The position numbers were made by a program, and so were the translations under genes. Shown here piece by piece: positions 52,292 to 59,719 of a stretch of 64,000 nucleotides of DNA (the first letter of the stretch is position 1; the number at the start of each line of letters is the position of its first letter). Source of the stretch: Nitrosococcus wardiae (GTDB lineage: Bacteria; Pseudomonadota; Gammaproteobacteria; Nitrosococcales; Nitrosococcaceae); the NCBI RefSeq assembly GCF_004421105.1, contig NZ_CP038033.1, forward strand, positions 3,243,659 to 3,307,658, read 5' to 3'. Below the pieces are notes generated by a model. That model was not told where the DNA came from. It did not search any database and saw only the letters and a list, made by a program, of their open reading frames with translations.

Positions 52292-52432
52292 ACAAGTCGC
52301 GACAGATGGTTCTTGGCCTTTAAGTGTGCCGTTATGGAATTAGAGAACAAGTTCTTCCGACGGCACTTTGAGGCGCTGCCTGCAGGAATTAACGAACTGG
52401 AAAGGCTAATAGCCAATGAAGTAAAGCACTAA
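52292..52432 (+). pseudogene. remnant of an unidentified gene (family X, copy 2)
   Basis: A 46-codon tail reads 'RWFLAFKCAVMELENKFFRR' then 'HFEALPAGINELERLIANEV' and stops at 52432. It aligns with 'LAFKSAVMELETGFFERLF' at 48150 in copy 1. No upstream body exists: a TAG precedes it at 52289-52291. Confidence 0.55.
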
Positions 52433-52441
52433 AAATAAAGC

Positions 52442-52475
52442 GGCCCTGCCAAGTATAGCAGTACCGAGCAGGGCC
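52442..52475. terminator. 8-bp hairpin after the family X tail
   Basis: GGCCCTGC and GCAGGGCC flank an 18-base loop, 10 bases downstream of the stop. It probably was the terminator of the decayed gene. Confidence 0.5.
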
Positions 52476-52508
52476 TCACCATTCCATATTTTTGGGGGAA
52501 AAAATAAA

Positions 52509-52622
52509 ATGGCTAAAAATAAATTTAGCACACTTGCAGAAGGGTGTGCCGACCTTCTATGCTTCTTTGCAGTGTCACCCTTGCTGGGTGTTAGGTTCCT
52601 GATTGCCTTTGATTTCCTTTGA
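52509..52622 (+). CDS. tiny hydrophobic protein 1
   Basis: A 37-residue frame, 'MAKNKFSTLAEGCADLLCFF' then 'AVSPLLGVRFLIAFDFL'. Its hydrophobic C-terminal half could span a membrane. A purine-rich GGGGGAAAAA precedes the ATG by about 7 bases. It may be a type I toxin or a phage peptide; translation is unproven. Confidence 0.35.
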   Translation: MAKNKFSTLAEGCADLLCFFAVSPLLGVRFLIAFDFL

Positions 52623-52652
52623 TTTCCTCTGCGATTGAGGGGTTAAAAATAT

Positions 52653-52784
52653 ATGAAAAATTATAAGTACGACTCTTGGCTCTTTGGGACCGCTATCATC
52701 CTGCTCTGCGTCCTGTCGTTGTTTGGGGCGTGGAAATGCGTAGAAGTGCTTGCATTTAGCTCACCATTGGTATGTCTGAGGTAA
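52653..52784 (+). CDS. tiny single-helix membrane protein 2
   Basis: A 43-residue frame, 'MKNYKYDSWLFGTAIILLCV' then 'LSLFGAWKCVEVLAFSS', with one clear transmembrane helix. GAGGGG lies 11 bases upstream. It runs antisense to the end of the HicB remnant. As with its neighbour, it may be a toxin-like or phage peptide. Confidence 0.35.
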   Translation: MKNYKYDSWLFGTAIILLCVLSLFGAWKCVEVLAFSSPLVCLR

Positions 52785-52966
52785 GAGAAAACCGTAGTCC
52801 ACCTCATCTCCCACATTCCACAGGCTAAAAATAAAGTTTGATAGCCTCTTTTTGAGTAGCGCTTCCTCTTTGCTGTCACCTTCACTAATACAGCCAGGAG
52901 AACTGGGAACGTGTACGGTGTAACCTCCCCCTCCTCGCTGGGCTCAAGAACAACTGTCAATTTCAT
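52761..52966 (-). pseudogene. HicB-family antitoxin remnant
   Basis: From ATG 52966, 'MKLTVVLEPSEEG' is a perfect HicB opening. After a shift in the G run at about 52925 the frame continues 'GGYTVHVPSSPGCISEGDSK' with 'EEALLK'. A second shift near 52852 is needed for the family ending 'KEAIKLYF'. HicB antitoxins have this 'P-G-C-x-S-E-G-D' core. No hicA is adjacent. Confidence 0.75.
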
Positions 52967-52980
52967 CCTGCTTCCAAATG

Positions 52981-53516
52981 TTATGGCATGAACTGTTCAT
53001 ATGCATCCAGCGTATTACCCTCGCCCGATTCTCCGCCAGTATAAAGTGTGTGAGCAAGCGCGGCAGGTCCTAGTATCGGCAATGCCAACAGGTAGCCGAT
53101 ACCCAGCCCAGCGGCAAAAAGAAACTCCGATAATGCCCCACTTCTTTGAAAATCCCTAATGACATATTCGAAAAAGCGTTCTGCGAGTTCAGCCGAAAAA
53201 TTCCGGCGGCTGGATTTCCTGTTAAAACGCCAAGCTTATAGCCAAGAATCTTGGCAAGTATTTTAATCACACTCTGTGCAACTGCAGATATCTTTTTCTC
53301 TGCCATCGCGTTACTAAGCTCTTGAACCGCTTTATCATCAAAGCCAGCGCTAAGTAGAACGCCTTTAACCTCTTCAGGCGATAAAGACGAGGAATCTCCC
53401 ACAGCCAACGTCTCGTCCTTAAGGCACCTTACGATTTTCCCTGCCTCTTTTTCAGAAATGCCTGCTTCAGTAAGTGCAATCAGGATCTTGTCCTGCGAAA
53501 GCTCGTGTTCAGCCAT
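52981..53516 (-). pseudogene. hypothetical protein broken by one frameshift
   Basis: From ATG 53516 the frame 'MAEHELSQDKILIALTEAGI' runs well to 'KLGVLTGNPAAG'. There, at about 53200, a one-base shift restores a second, clearly protein-like frame: 'NFSAELAERFFEYVIRDF', 'EFLFAAGLGIGYLLALPILG' and 'YEQFMP' with TAA at 52983-52981. The whole would be about 177 residues: a helical acidic N-terminus, a membrane helix and a short tail. The uncorrected product keeps 105 good residues and a wrong 43-residue tail. The family is not recognised. Confidence 0.7.
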
Positions 53517-53527
53517 TCCACCCTCTC

Positions 53528-53965
53528 CTACTTTACCCCCGGCCGCTCCCAGTCTTCTATTCCACCAGAGACTATCCTAAATAGCGGATGAGCTTCTTTA
53601 TCAACTACGCCCCTATTCATATCGTATACGTTGGAAGAACGCGCTTTCAATTTCTTCAAAAGGTGATTCCATTCATATTCAATTTGGCCAGCCTGTACGT
53701 CAATTTTAGAGCAATTTCCTGATTTAACTATTTTACTCTCATCAAACCGATAACCCCGCCTTTCCGCCTCTTTCATAATTTCCACTAAATAGGTCCCAAC
53801 AGCCAATATCGAGTCCTTAGTCTTTCGGAATCGCATCAGCTGGGGATGGAACTTGTACCCTTGGGTCTGACCCATGAGCACCTTTTGGGCCAACAACCCT
53901 TCACGCCAAAGCGCTACCAATCCCTTCTGGTCGAGGTACTTCGGGTGTATTGACCAGAGACGCAC
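53528..53965 (-). CDS. pyrimidine-dimer DNA glycosylase (endonuclease V)-like protein
   Basis: This 145-residue protein starts at GTG 53965 (5 bases after GGAGAG), which yields the family-typical 'MRLWSIHPKYLDQKGLVALW', followed by 'REGLLAQKVLMGQTQGYKFH' and 'PQLMRF', then 'VGTYLVEIMKEAERRGYRFD'. These match the Pyr_excise/T4 endonuclease V-like family as I recall it. T4 enzyme cleaves glycosidic bonds at UV dimers. Function in this subfamily is largely untested. It lies 46 bases downstream of a gene tail stranded by an IS630 copy. Confidence 0.7.
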   Translation of the reverse strand: MRLWSIHPKYLDQKGLVALWREGLLAQKVLMGQTQGYKFHPQLMRFRKTKDSILAVGTYLVEIMKEAERRGYRFDESKIVKSGNCSKIDVQAGQIEYEWNHLLKKLKARSSNVYDMNRGVVDKEAHPLFRIVSGGIEDWERPGVK

Positions 53966-54010
53966 CGCGCTCTCCAATTGATATTTAACTAGAAATAGAA
54001 GGCGTAAAAG

Positions 54011-54150
54011 TTACCCTTCATAGGGGTGCCATTGCCCCGGCAACGCAAACCGCACCTCCCGCTCCAGTTCCCGCAGGCTCTTGGAAAGGATCACCCCATG
54101 CTGAGCTTGGCTGGAGGCACGCGCCCGTGCCTTCAGTGCCTTCTTCTACC
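54011..54150 (-). pseudogene. C-terminal gene tail next to an IS630 element
   Basis: The minus frame reads 'KKALKARARASSQAQHGVIL' then 'SKSLRELEREVRFALPGQWH' and 'PYEG', and stops at 54013-54011. It has no start and abuts the end of the IS630 copy. It is probably the 3' part of a gene cut by the element. Confidence 0.5.
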
Positions 54151-54156
54151 ATTTCC

Positions 54157-55226
54157 TTAAATATTTGCATGTTTTAAAGCGGAGAGGATGAAGGGGTAAC
54201 CGGTTAAAGAACGAATCGTTTGTGGAGTGAGGTCCTGGAGGATTTCCCCGACAGTCTGTCGAAGTGAGTCCAGGGTACTGAAGAGAACCCAACTGAGCTG
54301 ATTTTTCATGTGTTGCCAAAGTCGCTCGATAGGGTTGAGCTCGGGGCTATAGGGAAGCTGGAACATCAACACGATATTCTCAGGCAACTCCAGCTTCTTG
54401 GCCCAATGAGAGCGGGCATTATCAAGCTGCACGATAGGGAGATCGTGGGGATAGCGTTGAGCGAGTTGCTCCAAATAAATCTGAAAACAATCACTATCGT
54501 GATGAGAGAACTCCAAAAAGAAGCTTTCCCCGCTCAGCGGGTCTACCGCCCCATAGAGATAGAAGGCTTTAAATGGCCATTGCACCGGCGCTAGGGGCTT
54601 GGTGCCGGGCAGGGTAATGAGCCGCCGGGGGATCGTTTTGAGCCCAAAACGTGTTTCATCATCACACCCGTAGCGCACCGGTAAAGCGGAGTCTTCAGCC
54701 CCGTAGAGGACCGGCAAAACTTCTAGGCGCCGTGGGAGCTTTTTTTAAAGTCCACCCCCGCCGCTTCTTCTCGATGAAGGTGGCTCGGGCGTGCCACTTT
54801 GAGCTTGGCTTTGAGCCGGTAACGTACCGTTTGATGCACGGTCTTATATTTGATCTGCAACCCGTACTCTTCCTTCAGCCACTGTTGAATGGCCCCATAA
54901 CTCTTAAAGCCCGGGGGGACTTCCAAGCGCTGCTTTAAGGCCTGCTCAACCGCCGGCGGTATAGCTCGGGCACGCCCATTATGCGCCGTCCCGAGTTCCA
55001 GCAAGCCTGCGAGCCCCCGGGCCCGATACCCCTCAAACCAGCGATACAAGGGCGAGGGATGGCGGCCTAGGACTTTCCCCAAGGCTTTGAGTTCGGTGAC
55101 TTGCTCGCTCTTGAGCAAATATAACGCCTGAACCCGTTCTTTGCCTTTCACCTGGCTCTGCTGATGAAGCAGCGCTTTTAATTCCTCGGCACTCTCCGTG
55201 ATTGCTAGCTCTAGGCGGCGACTCAT
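54157..55226 (-). CDS. IS630 transposase, -1 frameshift product
   Basis: The first frame starts at ATG 55226 (GGGGAGG upstream). It carries the helix-turn-helix 'ALGKVLGRHPSPLYRWFEGY' and ends 'VDFKKSSHGA' at 54723. The second frame carries the DDE catalytic part: D in 'YGCDDETRF', D in 'VQLDNARSHW', E in 'ELNPIERLWQ'. Between them T3A7G at 54736-54746 is a slippery run; a -1 shift there reads 'DFKKKLPRRLEVLPVLYG' straight into the second frame. This is the usual IS630 arrangement, so it is treated as one functional gene rather than as a wreck. Confidence 0.85.
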
Positions 55227-55279
55227 CAACCTCGCTCCTCCCCATAAACTCGCTTTCAAACCTGCTTATTATAACATGC
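54157..55279 (-). mobile_element. IS630 family element (copy 1)
   Basis: The element contains one transposase in two frames, and AACATGC occurs in outward orientation at both borders (54167-54173 as its complement, 55273-55279), the only terminal inverted repeat-like signal I can see. Exact ends are uncertain by about 10 bases. It lies between a 5' gene fragment at 55280-55339 and a 3' tail at 54011-54150, so it probably split or replaced phage genes. Confidence 0.75.
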
Positions 55280-55339
55280 GGGGTCATTACGAATTGGTAT
55301 CAGAACTTCGACATTGTGGGTAATTTCCTCCTCGGTCAT
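55280..55339 (-). pseudogene. 5' fragment of a third phage early gene
   Basis: ATG 55339 sits in an ATGA overlap with the stop of the small Cys-rich gene and begins 'MTEEEITHNVEVLIPIRND', then runs into the IS630 copy. The coupling shows it was the next gene of the cro operon. The stranded tail at 54011-54150 may be its other end. Confidence 0.55.
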
Positions 55340-55527
55340 CCATCATGGTTCCTATAGCGTCGAGGTTGATTTCCAAGAGGCTCTAATGACTTGCGTTCAA
55401 ATTGCCCACACTGCCGCTCGATATCCCAGGCATAGCCCCGCTCGCCTTTGGCCAGGCATTCGACGTGGACACCGCCATGGACAAGCCAGGGCTTGGCGTG
55501 GCGGCAGTGCCGGCAGGTGGGAGTCAT
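55336..55527 (-). CDS. small Cys-rich (zinc-ribbon-like) phage protein
   Basis: This 63-residue protein has 'CRHCRHAKPW', 'HVECLAKGERGYAWDIERQC' and further basic residues, so two CxxC/HxxxC-type pairs could bind zinc. Its start overlaps the Cro-like stop by 4 bases, and its stop overlaps the next gene start. Such small zinc proteins are common in phage early operons. Confidence 0.6.
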   Translation of the reverse strand: MTPTCRHCRHAKPWLVHGGVHVECLAKGERGYAWDIERQCGQFERKSLEPLGNQPRRYRNHDG

Positions 55528-55748
55528 ACGGCGGCCTCTTCCCTTTCCCCGAAGATGTCGGGCCGCAGCTCATAACGGGTGATGCGGCCCTTGGTGGCGC
55601 GTTCGATGGCCGAGACACGCTCAGCGGGGACGCGGCCCTTTTTGATCCATTTCTGAACGGCCTGATAGCGCACACCACATGAGCGCGCTAAGGCAGTTTG
55701 GCTACCAACAATCTCGATTGATTTTGGGATGGGTGTTTTCATGCGCAT
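55524..55748 (-). CDS. Cro-like phage regulator
   Basis: This 74-residue DNA-binding protein (start ATG 55748 or 55742) reads 'KTPIPKSIEIVGSQTALARS' followed by 'CGVRYQAVQKWIKKGRVPAE' and 'RVSAIERATKGRITRYELRP', the YdaS/Cro helix-turn-helix. It diverges from the CI-like repressor with a palindromic operator between them, the classic phage switch layout. No strong Shine-Dalgarno is seen. Confidence 0.85.
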   Translation of the reverse strand: MRMKTPIPKSIEIVGSQTALARSCGVRYQAVQKWIKKGRVPAERVSAIERATKGRITRYELRPDIFGEREEAAV

Positions 55749-55755
55749 GAATGTA

Positions 55756-55768
55756 CAACCAATGGTTG
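55756..55768. promoter_or_regulatory. phage operator 1
   Basis: CAACC-AAT-GGTTG is a perfect palindrome with a 3-base centre, just upstream of the cro-like start. It matches the operator at 55814. Confidence 0.65.
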
Positions 55769-55813
55769 CCAATAGTCGATAACTGATAATTGGAGAAAAA
55801 AACCAATAAACTG

Positions 55814-55826
55814 CAACCTATGGTTG
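55814..55826. promoter_or_regulatory. phage operator 2, overlapping the repressor start codon
   Basis: CAACC-TAT-GGTTG; the ATG of the CI-like gene (55820-55822) lies in the middle of it. Repressor binding here would directly block its own gene's translation-start region and transcription. Confidence 0.65.
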
Positions 55827-56620
55827 TAAATACTGAACAATCGAAAAAGGATTTTGCCGCTCGGCTAGATAAGGCCTTGGCGTATGCCGGAATACCCCAA
55901 GGCCGAAATCGGATGGCTAGCGTATCCAAAATGTTCGGAGTATCGAGAGAGGCCGTTAGAAAGTGGTTGGCTGGGGAAAGTATTCCAGACACCAAACGAA
56001 TAGCGGGTATTGCCCAACGAACCGGCGTCAGAGGGGAATGGCTGTTAACCAGTCAAGGGCCGATGTGTTATGGCGATAAAGAAGAAATTCATGAGCAAAA
56101 TCTTCCCCCTCACGTCCTACAGCTCGCCCGTCTTATCGCCCAAGCCCCGCCTGGGAAGGTTAAAGCTATCCTAATGTTGCTTGGGGTAGAGGAAGAAGAC
56201 ATCCGCAAAGAAAATAAAAAAGCTCCTCCTTCCCCATGGCAGAAAAATAGTCAAGCCGGAACCAAAGACCGCCGCAGCGGCAGGGACCGCCGGCAAAATG
56301 TCCACGAAGTCGACTTCGAGCGAAGGGGCGGGCTAGATCGTAGAAATGATGAATACGTAATCCTTGGCCCTGGAGAATCCTTGGATGATTTCCTTAGAGG
56401 AGAGAAAAAACAGAAAAACAAAAATAATGATGCCTCACAAGGGCATATTATAGGAGTTGCATTCATAGGGATTGCGAGAGGTCGGAGAGTAGTGAAAGGC
56501 TGGTCTGGTTATGCTGATAAAGATCCTAATTTCGCCTTGGACGCTCTTCGGCAGCTTGATCAAGAGCTATTAATGCATGCCAGGAGAAAGAGACAATATA
56601 GCACTTCCCGTTTTCATTAG
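55820..56620 (+). CDS. CI-like phage repressor
   Basis: This 266-residue protein starts at ATG 55820; an upstream TTG is less likely. The N-terminal helix-turn-helix is 'NRMASVSKMFGVSREAVRKW' followed by 'LAGESIPDTKRIAGIAQ'. The middle has a charged linker ('GTKDRRSGRDRRQNVHEVD'). The C-terminal 'GVAFIGIARGRRVVKGWSGY' region lacks an obvious S24 peptidase Ser-Lys dyad, so it is not a typical LexA-like repressor. That C-terminal block resembles the small protein at 57801. It faces the Cro-like gene across two operators and is followed by an IS630 copy. Confidence 0.78.
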   Translation: MVVNTEQSKKDFAARLDKALAYAGIPQGRNRMASVSKMFGVSREAVRKWLAGESIPDTKRIAGIAQRTGVRGEWLLTSQGPMCYGDKEEIHEQNLPPHVLQLARLIAQAPPGKVKAILMLLGVEEEDIRKENKKAPPSPWQKNSQAGTKDRRSGRDRRQNVHEVDFERRGGLDRRNDEYVILGPGESLDDFLRGEKKQKNKNNDASQGHIIGVAFIGIARGRRVVKGWSGYADKDPNFALDALRQLDQELLMHARRKRQYSTSRFH

Positions 56621-56632
56621 GCACAATGTTAA

Positions 56633-57646
56633 AATAGCTTGTTTTCTTCAACCCGATTGAAGGGGTTTAACGACGATGCCTGCACCGTATTCATTGGATT
56701 TACGCCAAAAAGTCATTGAAGCCTATGCGAACAAAGAGGGTTCAATCCGTCAGCTGGCGACACGATTTAAACTGTCGAAGAACACGGTCAGTGGTTTTTT
56801 GAGGCGCTTTCGGGAGACGGGGACGGTCCATCCCAAGCGCCGGGAAGGAGTGGGGCATCCGGCAAAAATTGATGAGCCGAGGGCCCAGTATTTGACCGAG
56901 GTGTTGCAGTGCGAACCCGATTTAACGCTCCAGGAATTGTGCCAGCGATTTGAAGCCCGCTTTGGTGAAACGATTAGCACCTCGGCGATGGATCGAGGGC
57001 TGAAAAAGCACCGGATCACGCGAAAAAAAAACGGTCTACGATCCCCAAAAACACACCCCCCGGGTCCAACAACGCTGGCTTGAGTATTGGATCAAAGTGA
57101 GCCTGTGTTCCCCCGAAGACTTCATTGTGCTCGATGAAACCGGAGCGGTGTTGAATCTGACCCCGGTGTATGGCCGGGCCCCTCAAGGGCAAAGAGCCTA
57201 TGGAGAAAAACCAACGACCCAAGGCGAGCGCATCAGCACCATCGGCGCTCTGTCCAGAGACGGAGTACTGCCAGCGATGTGTTTTGAAGGCACACTCAAT
57301 GGCCCCGTTTTCCTTTATTATGTCGAACATTTCCTCTGGCCTCACCTCCAGGAAGGGAAAGTGGTCATTTTAGATAATGCCGCCGCTCATCGATATGAAG
57401 AGGCTATCGAGAAGATCGAGCAGACCGGCGCCAAGGTGGTCTTTCTACCCCCCTATCATCCTGAGCTCAATCCTATTGAATACGCCTGGTCCAAGCTAAA
57501 ACATGTCCTAAAGAAAAAAGCGGCCCGGACAAAAGAGCAGCTTTATCAAGCCCTCAGCGAAGCGCTTACGCTGATTTCCCCTCAAAACTGTCAAGCCTAC
57601 TTTAAGCATTGTGGCCTCTGTCCCTAACTTAAATGAGAACCGCTAT
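56633..57646 (+). mobile_element. IS630 family element (copy 2)
   Basis: Terminal sequences ATAGC-x-GTTxTC occur inverted at about 56635-56660 and 57620-57646, the right end being TATAGCGGTTCTCATTTAAG on the minus strand and the left a diverged copy. It inserted just downstream of the CI-like gene. It differs in sequence from copy 1, so the two are distinct IS630 lineages. Confidence 0.75.
56676..57627 (+). CDS. IS630 transposase in two frames joined at an A9 run
   Basis: Frame one, from ATG 56676, has 'MPAPYSLDLRQKVIEAYANK', a helix-turn-helix ('LATRFKLSKNTVSGFLRRF') and ends at 57083. Frame two continues 'KKTVYDPQKHTPRVQQRWLE' into the DDE part: D in 'IVLDETG', D in 'VVILDNAAAHRY', E in 'ELNPIEYAW'. 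The junction is nine A at 57023-57031. Joining needs +1 (or -2), which could arise by slippage on the A run rather than the -1 shift of copy 1. It is likely still one functional transposase. Confidence 0.82.
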
Positions 57647-57668
57647 AAGGGCGCGTTTGAGGGGAATT

Positions 57669-57791
57669 ATGATGTCTGGGAATGACCAAAAAGATCTGAC
57701 GATCACCAAGAAATTTAACGGCAAATACGAAAAGATCACCTCCAATGATATGATCGCGGCACTCCGTTACCTGGAGGACAGGGTTCGATAA
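57669..57791 (+). CDS. small phage-like protein
   Basis: A 40-residue frame, 'MMSGNDQKDLTITKKFNGKY' then 'EKITSNDMIAALRYLEDRVR', with GAGGGG before the ATG. The charged amphipathic make-up suggests a real small protein. It leads by 9 bases into the next small gene. Confidence 0.5.
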   Translation: MMSGNDQKDLTITKKFNGKYEKITSNDMIAALRYLEDRVR

Positions 57792-57800
57792 GGTGAGTGC

Positions 57801-57983
57801 ATGGGTATTGCTTTTGCAGCTATTTACAAAGGAGAGCGGACTGCGCGCGGGTACGCCAGTGCCATTACAAAACAGCCCGAAATAGCCACGGGCACCTTAT
57901 CAGCATTAACATACGATATCCTTGAACAGGCCCTGCGCGGGCTTTTGTTTTTATCCCCATCTGCTGATCATAGACTCCTCTAA
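57801..57983 (+). CDS. small protein resembling the CI C-terminal domain
   Basis: A 60-residue protein, 'MGIAFAAIYKGERTARGYAS' then 'AITKQPEIATGTLSALTYDI', with AAGGTGAG upstream. It aligns by eye with 'GVAFIGIARGRRVVKGWSGY' and 'ADKDPNFALDALRQLDQELL' in the CI-like repressor. It may be a duplicated stand-alone domain that modulates the repressor, or both may belong to one small phage family. Confidence 0.5.
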   Translation: MGIAFAAIYKGERTARGYASAITKQPEIATGTLSALTYDILEQALRGLLFLSPSADHRLL

Positions 57984-58004
57984 TAAGAAGAAAGAAGGAG
58001 CTCC

Positions 58005-58653
58005 ATGAAAGTTATATTTTCCTATCGGCGTTACTGCTCTACGCTACCCCAGCCCTTGCTAATACTACCCATACTGGCAAAGTCGTCGGTATCAGCGACG
58101 GGGATATTCTCACCCTCCTTACGGTAGAGAAGCGCCAAGTAAAAGTGCGTTGGCTGAAATCGACACGCCAGAGAAGCGGCAGCCCTACGGCACCCGCGCT
58201 AGGCAGGTCCTCTCCGACTTATCCTTTGGGAAACAAGCCCGTGTGGTAGTGCAGAATGTAGACCGCTATGGGCGTACCGTGGGCCGGGTGTACGGGGGTG
58301 ATATCGATGTAAATAGAGAGATGGTGCACCAGGGCGCGGCATGGGTTTACCGGCAATACCTGCGCGACAGAACGCTGCTAGAGGTAGAAGCCGAGGCCAA
58401 AGAAGCTAAACGTGGCCTGTGGTCCCTGCCCGAGGCGCAACAGGTACCGCCTTGGGAGTGGCGACGGCAAGGTAAGAAGCAAAGAGCATCACCCCAGATT
58501 CAGAAAGCCTCGCAGGCTTCCACCTGTGGCGCCAAGTGCTATTGCAAGCTGATGGCAAATTGCGCGGAGGCCCGGTTTTACTTGGAGCAGTGTGAACTCA
58601 CGCGGTTGGATGGTGATGGAGATGGAATGCCGTGTGAGGCGCTATGTAGGTAA
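58005..58653 (+). pseudogene. secreted thermonuclease-like protein with two frameshifts
   Basis: The last 167 codons (58150 on) are a micrococcal-nuclease fold: 'AEIDTPEKRQPYGTRARQVL' and 'YGRTVGRVYGGDIDVNREMV', then an excalibur calcium-binding C-terminus with 'LDGDGDGMPCEALC'. Upstream, 'LSALLLYATPALA' (signal peptide) and 'TGKVVGISDGDILTLLT' are the missing N-terminal parts, but in another frame. Breaks are needed at about 58022, after 'MKVIF', and at about 58148, where 'VKVR' should run into 'LAEID' with one more T. A downstream TTG start would give a core without its first strands. Confidence 0.75.
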
Positions 58654-58747
58654 TTCCGCTGGCTGCGCCGTGGGTATTGAAGACCATAGAATTGCGATAG
58701 GCCGGCGCTTTGCACCGACCTATCCCTACTTAGCAACAAAGAGGTAA

Positions 58748-59182
58748 TCAGCCACGGCTTGTGCTTGGTGTCGTCTCTCCACGGACGGGAGGACCGAAGC
58801 CAAAATATCCTGCAAGAGCCGTATTGACTAAGTGTAGCCAGATGTCATTCCCATGGAGGGGTACTAATCCAAATAGTGTATTAGTCGCGGGAATCAACCC
58901 TAGAATAGCCAACAAGCCGAACAGCACTGCATTAGCACGAGCATATAAAACGGATGCATCAAAGCCTTTTGCTGCCACAATACCCCAGACACCTATCCCC
59001 AGGTGCACCAAATTATGCCAGAGATTGACTGGAAAAATACCAAGCAGTCTGCCGTGTGCAGTCTCTGCAGCTAGATGGGTCGCTGTTTCCGGCGCAGTCA
59101 CAAGGCCGGGTACGAATCCGAGGACACCCAAAATGGCATAGGTTATCCCGTAGATGAGTGCAAATTTCTTGACCATAAGCAT
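58748..59182 (-). CDS. DUF4383 membrane protein
   Basis: This 144-residue protein has four hydrophobic helices and the DUF4383 pattern 'GILGFVPG'-like 'ITYAILGVLGFVPGLV', 'LLGIFPVNLWHNLVHLGIGV' followed by 'WGIVAAKG', and 'GLIPATNTLFGLVPLHGNDI' with 'WLHLVNTALAGYFGF'. These proteins are uncharacterised membrane proteins related in layout to DoxX. It has a good ribosome site (AAAAGGAGATCC) before the ATG. Confidence 0.87.
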   Translation of the reverse strand: MLMVKKFALIYGITYAILGVLGFVPGLVTAPETATHLAAETAHGRLLGIFPVNLWHNLVHLGIGVWGIVAAKGFDASVLYARANAVLFGLLAILGLIPATNTLFGLVPLHGNDIWLHLVNTALAGYFGFGPPVRGETTPSTSRG

Positions 59183-59488
59183 AGGATCTCCTTTTTCCTT
59201 TTCAGATGAAAGCGTTCATGCTGTAGACTTTTCTATCAAGGACGACGCAGTACAGGCTAGCTCCTAAATCTGGCACGCCCTCTCTATAACAATAGCAGTA
59301 TATCCATCCAAAGATAGTGTAAATGCTGCTATAGCCAGCACTCTGAATCTACGGCAATTAGATCCCTCCCCAATCCCTCATCCCTCATCCCTTTCCCTTT
59401 TCCGGCGCGCAGCGATGGGGGTGGATCAGCTAATGCCTGCTAAAACCCTCCTACGGCGTGACTGGGAGATGGTTGTAGCCTTTTGCTA
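59183..59488. other. gene-free stretch with low-complexity CCCTCATCC repeats
   Basis: No gene is seen in these 306 bases. A short low-complexity tract, CCCTCATCCCTCATCCC, stands at about 59377-59394. Confidence 0.5.
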
Positions 59489-59513
59489 AAATTACAACTA
59501 TCGGTTGTAATTT
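59489..59513. promoter_or_regulatory. long palindrome resembling the phage operators
   Basis: Perfect 10-bp arms AAATTACAAC and GTTGTAATTT flank TATCG. The core CAACTATCGGTTG shares the CAAC...GGTTG ends and 13-base length of the operators at 55756 and 55814. It sits upstream of two small plus-strand frames, suggesting a third repressor site. Confidence 0.5.
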
Positions 59514-59719
59514 CTCCCCATCAGCCCCCAAACATCCCCACGGGGACATTGAGGGCAGGAGTTCAGGTTGCGGCGGCGTGGAAATTCGCAGACACGCGCG
59601 GTGTAAGCCAAAGGCCCGTAGCAATCGGGACCACCAGCCGGGGGACGGGCAACGCAAACCGGCAGCCGGAGTAGCGACCGGCCCGCAACCACCTAATTAA
59701 GACACCTACCAGCAGTAGC

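Noticed and set aside
54157-55226. IS630 copy 1 transposase as two dead halves
   Set aside because: The slippery A7 run joins both frames exactly at the family position, so it is normal recoding.
58150-58653. Nuclease as an intact gene with TTG start
   Set aside because: The signal peptide and first strands of the fold lie just upstream in other frames, so the gene is better read as broken.
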